The notes under the pieces are model-generated. The model did not search any database and was not told where the DNA came from. It was given only the letters and a program-made list of their open reading frames with translations. Both the position numbers and the translations under genes were made by a program. DNA of 64,000 nt from Vandiemenella viatica. Taxonomy: Eukaryota > Arthropoda > Insecta > Orthoptera > Morabidae. Below are positions 22,156 to 31,379 of the stretch, in pieces. Location of the stretch: assembly GCA_031002005.1 (NCBI GenBank), contig CM061920.1:116860095-116924094 (forward strand). The letters are read 5' to 3'. Each line of letters starts with the position of its first letter. Within the stretch, counting starts at the first letter, position 1.

Positions 22156-22646
22156 CATGGGCGTATCCAGCGAGGAGTAGAGAGGGGGGCTGCTGCTCCC
22201 TCTAGAATAAAATCAAGTTGCCTTCAGAACATTTCCACGAGTGAAGAACTGGCTCAGGAGCACTATGGGAGAGGAAAGGGTGACTGGATGATGCCTGATA
22301 AGTGTGAATCAAAATTTCGTGAAAGTACACCGTGAGATATTGCAAATAAAGTTACTGAAACATTTTTTGAGAATCCGAGACTATTAATGTTTAGATGCTA
22401 TAATTTAGAACTATAATTGAGTTACGATCTTAATTAAATACATAGTAAGCCCTTAGATTAAGTGGTTGGATTACTATATTAATCAAAAATAATAATTGCT
22501 ACCTCAATAGGTTTGAGTTTCAGTTTGTAATAAATCGTCATGTTTCAGTCCTCCACCCCACTTCCTCGAGAAAATACGAGTTGCCTCCCCCCCTAGTTCA
22601 GATCCTGTTCCACCCTCCCCTAGTTCTGATCCTGGATACGTCCTTG
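22156..22646. mobile_element. Small hAT-like MITE (491 bp)
   Basis: Ends catgggcgtatccag (left) and, reverse-complemented, caaggacgtatccag (right) form a 15-bp TIR with two mismatches. Flanking octamers tattgtgg (22148-22155) and tactgtgg (22647-22654) differ at one base. Removing the element restores T1 continuity with T2 (atattgtgg|tcctggg). No ORF of note. Poly-C/G tracts lie near both ends. Confidence 0.75.
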
Positions 22647-22912
22647 TACTGTGGTCCTGGGTTCATTCGCCACACATTACAATTCAAATACCATTTTTTT
22701 ATTATTATTATTATATGATCAGATCTGGGAATGGAAAAGTATTAATTTTTGTTTTCAATTTATGGTGTAATGAATCCTGGACCACAGTAATGACGGCAGA
22801 TTGGTGGATTTGTATCGGCGTCCACGCAACGTATCTATACAGTTAGAATATACAGTGGTCCAGGGTTCATTTGCCACACATTACGGTTCAAATACCCGTT
22901 TATTTAAAAAAA

Positions 22913-23110
22913 GAAATTCAGTTTTTCCTCCATGTTACCAGAGTTTTATGAACAGAACATTAAAACGTCAATTCATACTGCAACAATATGGAATCAGATG
23001 CTCATAGAAATTTTAACTTAACGGAGTTGAGAATTTTCTCTCTAGTTTTGCTGAACATGGTTCTTCTGCATAATGAAGTCTAGAGGTTGTGAAGTTCGTC
23101 GGCTGGGGTG
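22913..23110. other. Spacer, nothing recognised
   Basis: AT-rich sequence after repeat T2 with no supported feature. Confidence 0.4.
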
Positions 23111-23245
23111 GTAGGGGATATTCTCCACCAGCCAAAAACTGGTACTGACCTGTTCAAATTTGGATTAACTGCTTCCTTATAATGTCCTCTTCACGTTTTG
23201 AACTCTTCCGGAAAGTCGCCACCAATTAAATTAAAAATGCCGAAA
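23111..23245. repeat. Inverted repeat, arm 1 (partner at 25222-25360)
   Basis: The stretch 'aggggatattctcc...aaaatgccgaaa' is the reverse complement of 25222-25360 along about 135 bp with scattered differences. It includes 'agccaaaaactggtac', 'attataaggaagca' (reverse strand) and 'ccggaa.agtc.ccacc'. A Tc1/mariner-type element was inserted at the inner edge of this arm (23246). Confidence 0.75.
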
Positions 23246-23247
23246 TA

Positions 23248-24078
23248 CAGGGCGTTCGCCGGGAAACGCAACCCACTGTTAGCGCTACAAGGAAGAAACT
23301 GTTCGCGGCGAGCGAGCGGTCAGCTCCCGGCATTGTTCGACCGTCGGCCGCGGACTATTTCATAAACTTGTATGTGCTAAGCATTTAAATGTGACGTAAT
23401 TCATTAGCTTACCTTATAAAAGATGCTGGAAGTGTTGACACTCTTGTGTAATGCACATTTCACATCTTCTGAACATATTTCGAGACACACGCTGCCCTAA
23501 CTGACTTAATGATTTTTTGGGTGACTGTTCTAGTCGAAAAGCGATATCGTCAATTTTCTCCTCTGTGAGAATACGGTTGACCGACAGTCTCTTTTTGTTA
23601 AAAAATGAACCCGTTTCTCTTACTTTTTTAACCAGACGCAGAATTGTTGATTTAGCTGGCAGTAAAGCGCCAGGATATTCGCGACGAAATTTACTGCGAC
23701 ACTTTTTAAACGACTTCTTCTTCACATATGTATCGTAGAGAAATATTCTTTGTTGCAAACTGTAACGTACCATAATTTTACTCACACTCAAACACGGTAC
23801 AGATTAGTAAGAGTATGAAGCCCCAAACCAGCCAAACCGCAAAGAAACGTTTATTCACAACACTGATTAATAAGAGACTGAAGTCACAAACTAGCTACAA
23901 TGCAAAGAAACCGTTCTTAACAATGTAAGGGTCACTGCGCTGCACTGTTGGGGCAGCGGAGGTGTTAAACAGTGCGGTGATTCACGGTGCCGCGTGGCGG
24001 AAACTGCTGGCACCGCTGTCCGAGCAAGTTGCCGACGGCAACAGACTGGGAGGGTTGCGTTTTCCGGCGAACGCCCTG
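23248..24078 (-). mobile_element. Deletion derivative of a Tc1/mariner-type element (831 bp)
   Basis: TIRs of about 27 bp: left CAGGGCGTTCGCCGGGAAAC, right (reverse complement) CAGGGCGTTCGCCGGAAAAC, both continuing gcaaccc. The element is flanked by TA at 23246-23247 and 24079-24080. It encodes only an N-terminal DNA-binding domain, and the DDE catalytic part is gone. TA target and domain type place it in the Tc1/mariner superfamily. Confidence 0.85.
23414..23773 (-). pseudogene. Truncated transposase: DUF4817-type helix-turn-helix domain only
   Basis: From the ATG at 23771-23773 the protein reads MVRYSLQQRIFLYDTYVKK, then CRSKFRREYPG, then VKKVRETGSFFNKKR and LTEEKIDDIAFRLEQSPKKS. This is the DUF4817-like helix-turn-helix domain at the N-terminus of a group of insect Tc1/mariner-type transposases. 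The frame then runs into unrelated residues and stops at 23414. No DDE domain follows within the element. If translated it could still bind the TIRs, but cannot catalyse transposition. Confidence 0.75.
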
Positions 24079-24340
24079 TATTACACTGGAGCGCAGGTAT
24101 TAGTTGCCGCCGGCGCTGCGAAATCAATGATAATCTCTTGAAATATTGGTTTAATTCTATGTCTTAATATTTTCTTGCCGTTTTAGCTTCAATCCGTTGT
24201 AAAACATTGCATGAAATTAACAGATACAAAATATTTATTCGAAATACAGTACAACAAGGCTCACCATCTTAGAATCGATATAAGCAGTCAGAGATAATCG
24301 ATTGCTTCCGTTATAAACGAATTCTCAGATTACGAGATGC

Positions 24341-24591
24341 ATGCCGCGTAGCGTAGGGGCTAAAGTGCTAGCTCCGCGTGCCGAAGGTCGCCGGTTCGAA
24401 TCCGGCCGCGGGCGTGGATGTTAAGTGTTGTGTGTCTGTATGAATGTCCTGTCTGTCCTGTGGTGTCCATCCTTAAGAGATACAATATATAAACACTGGA
24501 TGACGAATGATTCACTGGAAGCTGTAATAATCACATTGAGCTGGCTGTATGGACTCAGCTGCCTAAAGCCATTTAAAAAAAAAAAAAAAAA
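24341..24591 (+). mobile_element. SINE-B, tRNA-derived
   Basis: The head has an A-box-like region (gcgtaggggctaaagtgcta) and a canonical B box (GGTTCGAATCC) in 'cgccggttcgaatccggccg', whose T stem pairs perfectly. A roughly 160-bp unrelated body follows, then an A-run of about 17 at 24575-24591. The body shows it is a SINE and not a tRNA gene. Confidence 0.85.
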
Positions 24592-24691
24592 CCAACCTAA
24601 TTTCTCGTAAATTCTTTACTCTTGGTCCAGGCAGAATTTCAACCTAACTACGATCACTATGACAAAACGAACCTATTTAGGTTGATATCAT

Positions 24692-25139
24692 AGGCGCCGG
24701 CAGGATTACTTTAAGGGCGATGCATTTGTATTTTTTTTTTTATACATTATAAAAAAGTTAACGTAGTCCACAACCCGAAGGTTGGTTGGATCCTCCCCAA
24801 GGAGGCATACTAAGCCATTTTGTCCTTTCCTCTGGGGCCTACAGTTTAACGTGGAATCCGAACCACGGAGAGTCCTGGCATAGCTCATATGACGAAACAC
24901 AACTCTCAAAATTCCTGCGTCTGCCGGGATTCGAACCCGGGACCGGAGCAGTGAAAGCAAGCGCCTTAGCCACTGAGCTACCAGACAATACTAATTACTG
25001 AAACTGAATTTATTGCCAAGCTGTTGAACAAATTAGGACAACAACCTAGGGGCGTTAAGTTATTGTTCGAACAGTGAATTTAATAATAAAATTTTTGTTT
25101 CTTAATATTTTTCTCTGTATTTTCTTTCCCGGCGCCCAT
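24692..25139. mobile_element. MITE-like element (448 bp) enclosing SINE-C
   Basis: Short inverted ends aggcgccgg / ccggcgccc are flanked by ggttgatatcat (24680-24691) and ggttgatatgat (25140-25151), a 12-bp direct repeat with one difference. The SINE-C copy fills most of the interior, so the MITE proper is about 190 bp. Classification is uncertain. Confidence 0.45.
24731..24989 (-). mobile_element. SINE-C, tRNA-derived (minus strand)
   Basis: On the minus strand the head reads gtctggtagctcagtggcta (D-arm, A box), then cccgggttcgaatcccgg, a perfect T arm with B box. The body contains 'tggttcggattccacgtta' and 'aggccccagaggaaagg', and ends in an A-run (T-run at 24731-24741). A diverged copy with the same body lies at 50270-50465. 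The attached body and A tail argue against a functional tRNA gene. Confidence 0.85.
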
Positions 25140-25221
25140 GGTTGATATGATCCCTGTGCCAATAGTTTTTGTGTCATTTTTGCAGTGCTGCTAACATTTC
25201 GCCGTTGCGGAGCGTCCCACA

Positions 25222-25360
25222 TTTCGGCATTTTTAATATAATTGGTGGTGACTTTTCCGGAAAAGGAGAGTGAAAAACGTGAAGAGGACATTATAAGGAA
25301 GCAATTAATCCAAATTTCAACAGGTAGGTACCAGTTTTTGGCTGATGGAGAATATCCCCT
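25222..25360. repeat. Inverted repeat, arm 2 (partner at 23111-23245)
   Basis: Reverse-complement counterpart of arm 1. The two arms are about 2 kb apart, with SINE-B, the MITE and the Tc1-type element between them, so the original palindrome was much more compact. Confidence 0.75.
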
Positions 25361-25390
25361 CCCATGCGTCAGCTGTTCTGCATATCATTG

Positions 25391-25698
25391 TTCTTCTGGA
25401 TATCTATAGACTACGACTTCTATTTGCTTTTTTTGTGAAAAATTTGTTGATGTAAATCTTACCTAGTGGTATTCACAGTTACTAATATTGTCACGGCTAC
25501 GAAAAAAATAACCTTTACCGCCTCTAGCCACCTATACATCGACGTTCATCTGGATGTCTAAAGATTGCGACTTCAATTTGCTTTTTTGTGAAAAATTTGT
25601 CTATAGAAATCATACCAAGTGGTATTCACAGTAACTAATACAGTCACGACTACGACAAAAAAAATAAACTTTTCCGCCTCTAATGACCTATACGTCGA
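25391..25698. repeat. 154-bp tandem duplication
   Basis: The unit beginning ttcttctggatatctataga (25391) recurs from 25545 (ttcatctggatgtctaaaga). Landmarks 'gtggtattcacagt.actaat', 'gtcacg.ctacga.aaaaaaa' and 'ccgcctcta..acctata' recur in order. A third, partial relative ('gtctgtcacggcttccttga') may lie near 27700. Confidence 0.75.
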
Positions 25699-25756
25699 CG
25701 AAACGTAACCCTCCATCGTTTCATATATTTGTCTTTAAAATTTTTAAACTCTGATT

Positions 25757-27657
25757 TCCAAAGACAATGGCTAAAGATGGATTTATGAAGAGTATTGTCA
25801 CTGCAGGAGGACCACTGACTGATGCATCTCGAAATTTCTATGGCTATATCAGGAAACTGAGGGGAAGGGAGGGTGTAGAGATGCTCATAGATAAGGATGG
25901 AGAAGTAGTTACTGAGGATTTGAAAAAGGCAGAGATTTTAAATAACTGGTTTAGTGAGAGCATTAGGGACAATGAATCAGAAACGGGAAGGTCTAATTCG
26001 GAGAACGAGCCTAACAATACGATTAGAAATGAAGATACTAAAAAATTTGAAATTCATCCTGAAGAAATCATGAAGGAAATAAGAAAGCTGAAAAAACATA
26101 AGGGGGCTGGTGCAGTTAATATTACTACAGATATCTTAAAGATAGTCGGATGTGACATTGTACCTTATCTTGAAATATTATTTAAATTGAGTCTGGATAC
26201 TTGCTGCTTACCACAAGACTGGAAAAGTGCGATAGTAGTATCGGTACATAAAGGAGGGGTGAGAAATAGAGTCGAAAATTACAGGCCAATCAGTTTGACT
26301 TCAGTGGTAGGTAAATTAATGGAAAGATTGATATGCAACCACATCAGAAATGTATGTGAGGAACGTAAGTGGTTTTCAAGTAGGCAACATGGGTTCAGGC
26401 AAGGATATTCATGCGAATCTCAGTTGGTGGGATATATGCAAGATATTTCAGATGAAATGGACAAGGGAGGCCAAATTGATAGTGTAGCGCTGGATCTTTC
26501 AAAGGCGTTTGACAGAGTAAGCCACAAAATGGTAGTAAATAAGGTAAAAACTATTGGAGTGGATGAGAAAGTGATGTGCTGGGTAGAAGAATTTTTAAAA
26601 GGTAGAAAACAGAAAGTTAGGGTGGGAAATGCGGTATCAAAGGAAGTGGAAGTAAAAATGGGAGTGCCGCAGGCTAGCGTATTGGGACCATTGCTATTCA
26701 TTATTCTAATGAATAATTGTGTTGATTGTTTACTATCTGAAATTAGATTGTTTGCAGATGACATAATGCTGTATAAAGGATCAAAACGATAGAGGACTGT
26801 AAACAGTTGCAGGGTGATCTGGACAGGATATCTAGTTGGGTTGGGTAAACATGGGATGAAGATAAATGCAAAGAAGAGTCAGCTAATTAGATACACAAAT
26901 AAAAAACAAAAGGTTAATTATGAATATAAGGTGGGGAAAGAATTGCTTACTGAAGACTTGAAATGTAAATATCTTGGCATTACATTTGATAACAAGCTTA
27001 ACTGGGCAGGACACATTGGACAGGTGGTAGGAAAAGGTTTCAAAACTCTGCACTTGTTGGAAAGAGTGATGAGAGGATGCACGAGAGAAGTAAAGGAATT
27101 GGGTTACAAAACTTTGGTAAGACCATTGCTCGAATATGATAGTGTAGTATGGGACCCACATTTTGAGTGTCAAATACAGGATTTGGAGAAGGTGCAAAGA
27201 AGGGCTGCTAGATTTGTTTCTGGAAATTATCGCAGAATGCAATCAGTGACAGATATGATAAAGGAGCTGGAATGGGATTCATTGCAAGAGAGGAGGAGGA
27301 TGAGGAGGGTCATGGGAGTGTACAGGGCGTATACTGGCGATGAGGCATGGAAAGATATTGCAGTAGGTATGAAAAGTAGTTCATGGAAGGGAAAAGATGA
27401 CCATGACCACAAGCTGGCACTCGATTTCAGGCACAAGGGTGTGGGAAGATTTTCTTTTTTAGGTAAGGGTGTCAGGGATTGGAATGAGTTACTAAGGGGA
27501 ATGATGAATAACCTACCGAAAACGTTAAAAGAATTTAAAGTTAAAATTTGTAGAGGGCAAATGTAGTTGAGTGTAGAACAGGGGGAAGTTGGGTGTGTAG
27601 GGAAATTGCCACCGGAGCGTGTGCTCCATTGCAATTGCAATTAAATTAAATTAAATT
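25757..27657 (+). pseudogene. LINE family L, copy A: RT gene, 5'-truncated
   Basis: A jockey/CR1-group reverse transcriptase starts within the pre-RT linker (FYGYIRKLRG). It then shows HKGAGAVNITTDILK, YRPISLTSVVGKLMERL, QHGFRQGYSCESQL, LDLSKAFDRVSHK and FADDIMLYK, and a C-terminal part ending at the TAG at 27564-27566. Relative to copy D it has a 1-base loss near 26780 and a 1-base gain near 26838. These shift the frame for about 60 bp and then restore it. The 3' UTR ends 'ctccattgcaatt' plus (attaa)n repeats, the tail of this family. The endonuclease domain is absent because the element begins at about 25757. Confidence 0.88.
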
Positions 27658-27827
27658 AAACTATATAACGCAATAGTTCGTTAGTAATACTACCTCGTAA
27701 AAGTCTGTCACGGCTTCCTTGATAGTTCAGTATCATGGCTACGAAGAAAATACATTGAGTGGTTAACAATGTCCCTCTCACGGCATCCTTGATTAATTAC
27801 ATCTGTAATATTTCTGCTTGTTTACAT

Positions 27828-28658
27828 CAGTGGTTCCCAAATAGTGGTCCGTGGAACCCCGGGGTTCCGTGGAAGGGTCACAAGGGTTCCGTGTTCCGTC
27901 CAAGAATTAATTTTTTTAATTTAATTTTTAATTGCAATGGAGCACAGGCTCCGGTGGCAATTTCCCTACACCCCCATCTTTCCCCTATCCTGCACCCACC
28001 TACATTTGCCCTTTACAAATTTTCTCTTTAAATTCTTTCAACGTTTTCGGTAAATTATTCATCATTTCTCTTGGTAATTCATTCCAATCCCTGACACCCT
28101 TACCTAAAAAAGAGAATCTTCCCACACCCTTGTGCCTGAAATCGAGAGCCAGCTTGTGGTCATGGTCATCTTTTCCCTTCCATGCACTACTTTTCATACT
28201 TATTGCAATGTCTTTCCATGCCTCATCGCCAGTATATGCCCTGTATACTCCCATGACCCTCCTCATCCTCCTCCTGTCTTGCAATGAATCCCATTCCAGC
28301 TCCTTTATCATATCCGTCACTGATTGCATTCTGCGATAATTTCCAGAAACAAATCTAGCAGCCCTTTTTTGCACCATCTCCAACTTCTGTATTTGATACG
28401 TAAAATGAGGGTCCCATACTATTCTACCATATTCGAGCAATGGTCTGACCAAAGTTTTGTAATCCAATTTCTTGATAAAATATTCGTTGAAAAGAGTCAT
28501 AATCGCGCAGTGAGACGGGTATCACAGTTCTACTTCCGATTGTGACGACTTACCGATGCGAGACAGGTTTTTCATCTTACACTTATAAATATGGGGATCC
28601 GCCAAAAAATGTATGATAAATTAGGGTTCCGTGCCCAAAAAGAAATTTAGAACCGCTG
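27828..28658. mobile_element. hAT-like MITE carrying a LINE fragment (831 bp)
   Basis: Left end cagtggttcccaaatag and right end (reverse complement) cagcggttctaaatttc are imperfect TIRs of the 'CAGnGGTTC' hAT type. The octamer gtttacat flanks both sides perfectly (27820-27827 and 28659-28666). Without the LINE fragment inside, the element is about 270 bp. A related 'gggttccgtg' motif occurs at both ends. Confidence 0.88.
27904..28466 (-). pseudogene. LINE family L, copy B: 3' end only, nested in a hAT MITE
   Basis: The minus strand carries the last roughly 150 codons of the family L RT protein (YKTLVRPLLEYGRIVWDPHF ... LPKTLKEFKEKICKGQM), its 3' UTR and the AT-rich tail (27904-27935). It is open through to its stop. 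It is cut off at 28466 just inside the LVRPLLEY region, a typical 5' truncation of target-primed reverse transcription. Confidence 0.88.
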
Positions 28659-28666
28659 GTTTACAT

Positions 28667-28936
28667 CATACATCGTTGGAGTACAGTCACTGCTGTGAAA
28701 CTAGACGAGTGTGTATGCGCAACATAGCCATGTTCAGTGTATATACAAAAATCTTATCAATAAATATTGCATCAATATACCAAATCTTATAATCTTCTCG
28801 AAAAATATCTGCTACAGAAAAAAAGTTCTAACTCAGAATACTAAATAGACTATAAAACAGAGACAATGCTACAAAAGTTATATTATAAAAAACATACATC
28901 CTTGAAAGGTCATAAAGAGGAATCACAGACTATACG
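28667..28936. other. Spacer, nothing recognised
   Basis: AT-rich single-copy-looking DNA between the hAT MITE and the P-like footprint. Confidence 0.4.
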
Positions 28937-28982
28937 TATACAATCATGGAGGAAGTAAGATACCTTCTTCCATGTATACAAT
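28937..28982. repeat. Probable excision footprint of a P-like element
   Basis: Two copies of tatacaat (28937-28944 and 28975-28982) enclose 30 bp: catggaggaagtaag followed by atac and cttcttccatg. The two halves are the outer about 15 nt of the P-like TIR in inverted orientation, with no element between. Such scars, keeping both TSDs and the terminal nucleotides, are what P transposase leaves because it cuts inside the TIR with a long 3' stagger. Confidence 0.75.
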
Positions 28983-29430
28983 GTACTATTTAGAGTTCAC
29001 TACAATGTCTCTGCCACTAAAGGCCCATTCATGTTAGAAATTAAGTCAGATCAACTCACGATCCAGAATTTCGCCAGTAGCATTCACACTCGCGGTCTGG
29101 TCAGGTCAAATCATTTTTTGGCCCTTATAAATTGAATTGTTTTATTATTATTGAAATTAAGTAGTTTTTACATTCAGTTTAACAAAATAGTTACTCTTAC
29201 TTTGATAGACAAAAGAGGACAATGAATCGAATTCTCAATATTTTCGACATGAATAATATCAAATAATAAATTTTTCTATAATTCTAGTTGTTGCTTAACA
29301 CTGAGCAACTTTATAATTTTTATTTGCTTATATTATAGGTTTTTTACGATATCTATCTATTGTGTATTTTTGTGAGATGAATCACAATATTTTTACACGC
29401 TTTATATTAGCTTGACCTGCATATATGTAT
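28983..29430. other. Spacer, nothing recognised
   Basis: AT-rich sequence with no supported gene or repeat. Confidence 0.4.
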
Positions 29431-30335
29431 TATTATTAATTTTAATTGTGATGGAGCTAATGCTCTGCTGGCAATTCCCCATGTCATCTAATTTCCCCTT
29501 TTTATTTTTTGTAATTGAAGTTTTAAATTCCTCCCCCATTTACTTTTCCGATTTAAATTTCAAATTACGTAAGCGTTTTGGGTAAATTATTCATCACTTC
29601 ACTTGGTAGTTTGTTAAAATCACTGACACCCTTAACCAATAAAAGAAACTTTTCCCACTCCCTTGTGCATGAAATCGTGAGCCAGCTTGAGGACATGGTC
29701 ATCTTTCCCCTTCCATGTACTATTCCTAATTCTTTGACCAATATACCTCCAAACCTTGCCACCAATATATGCCCTGCGATTCCCAGCACTCTATTCACCC
29801 TTCTCCTTTCCTCCAATTACTCCCAATCCAGCTCCTTTATCATATCAGTTACTGACTAGGTATGGCGATAATTTCCTCAAACAAATCTAGCTGCTCTTCT
29901 TTGATAACCAAAATGTGGGTTCCAAACTACACCAACATATTCAATCAATGGTCCTGAACAAAGTTTTGTAACCTATTTCCCTAACTTCTCTGGTAAATCC
30001 TCTCATCACGCTCTCCAATAAATGAAGGATTTTGTAACCTTTTCCTACCATCTGCTCAATGTACTCTGCCCATTTGAGTTTGTTATCAAACGTTATGCCA
30101 AGATATTTACTCCTGAAGCCTTCAACAAGCAATTCTGACCCCATCCTATAATCATAATTAACCTTTAGTTATCTGTGTATCTTATAACCCGATTCTTCTT
30201 CGCATTTATCTTTATTCCATGCTGACCTTCCCATTTAGATATTCGATCCCGATCACCCTGCAACCGTTAACAGTCTTCACCTGTTTTGATCCCATTGTAT
30301 TACATTATATGTATCATCTGCAAAAAATCTCAATT
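29431..30335 (-). pseudogene. LINE family L, copy C: old, diverged 3' half
   Basis: The minus strand keeps SKYLGITFDNKLKWAEYIEQ, GKGYKILHLLESVMRGFTRE and VLGIAGHI-like sequence with frameshifts and stops. It ends in a 3' UTR 'gatggagctaatgctctgct' equivalent to copies A, B and D. It is clearly more diverged than A, B and D, so it records an older round of activity. The upstream end is near the degraded catalytic box at about 30320. Confidence 0.8.
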
Positions 30336-31379
30336 CTAACGGTACCCCCTGGTTGTGCAATCGATTGGCTGTGTGTGTGGATTTGCGATTTTGCATTCAT
30401 CAGCTAAGTTTTTGTAGACTAAATTATTTTAAAATCTTTAATTATCATCTAAATTCTTAGGATTACTGCTAGCAAAAAGAATTATTTAAGATTACACCAT
30501 AAATAATTTCGCGTCATTGTTGTTAACGTTATTGCTAGTTATTGCACGTTTTACTGAATTAAATTTAGCATAAGCTTGATAGTTAGATTAATTATAATAC
30601 TATTGCATAGGTAAAAATTATAGTTTAAGTTATTTTGTAGTGTTAAATTTCTTATATACCTTAAAAAAATTTCAAATCACTAGTTTGAATTTTGATTATT
30701 AAAGTTTTTGTGTTGTTCTATATTAAGGCTTTATTAGGCTTAAAATAACACAGTTTTCTAATTAATTAGTTCCGGAATAGTAATAAAATCAACTGGAAAT
30801 AATAAACATAAGTATTCATATATAGCATTTAGTTATTCACATTAGGTTAATACAAAATCGTTATTTTAAGTTCGATTATCGATATCGAAATCAAGTTTAC
30901 GAAAACAAAAATGTACGTTCCAATAATTTTACATGTTTGGGATTGTAATTAAATAAACACGGGGAAAAACTCCAATACTAAACTTTCTTTCTGATTTAGG
31001 GATGAAACCATATATGTGTACCAAATTACTTGTTTCTAGGATCACTGGAAGTGCAGTAGAATTTTGATGTCGTGGTGCCATAGTCGAAATAAAATTGTGA
31101 ATTTCAATAACTTCAAAAGGAAGAAAAGGACAGAAGTAAAAGTTAACACATTAGTAAAACTTAGCTCACTATACAGTTAAAATACGAGTTACATAAAGTT
31201 AGCAGGGTGGAAAGTGATTTCACCTCAGTGGTAGGTAAGTAGTAGAAATATGGATATGTACGAATTTCACACTTTTTTCTTATAATATGTTTGTAAAATG
31301 TTATCTGTGTTCCATGTTTCAGCATTCTGCGATTACGGGAAGAACCTTAGAGTTTTGATGATCATCAGCCAGTCAGTGA
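30336..31379. other. AT-rich stretch, nothing recognised
   Basis: Very AT-rich DNA lacking ORFs with domain content. The 5' boundary of LINE copy D lies somewhere near its right end and cannot be fixed without a consensus. Confidence 0.4.

Larger units (their letters stand above)
16059..22912. repeat. Two tandem copies of a ~208-bp repeat (T1 heavily interrupted, T2 intact)
   Basis: T2 runs from 22716 (tgatcagatctgggaatgg) to about 22912. T1 starts at 16059 with the same motif and contains the same ordered landmarks: 'gacagattggtggatttgta' (about 16143), 'cggcatacacgctacc', 'tgtctatac', 'agttggagt', 'atattgtgg' and 'tcctgggttcattcgcc' (from 22655). It is broken by four insertions, each with TSDs. 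Subtracting these leaves about 208 bp, matching a tandem unit. Within a unit, 'aatgaatcctggaccac' and 'gtggtccagggttcatt' are inverted, so the repeat is itself partly palindromic. Confidence 0.85.

Noticed and set aside
24341..24420. Possible tRNA gene on the plus strand
   Set aside because: The B box is canonical, but the sequence continues into a SINE-like body ending in a 17-nt A-run.
24915..24989. Possible genuine tRNA gene on the minus strand
   Set aside because: The T arm and B box are excellent, but a SINE body and A tail follow directly, and the same body recurs at 50270-50465. It is the tRNA-derived head of SINE-C.
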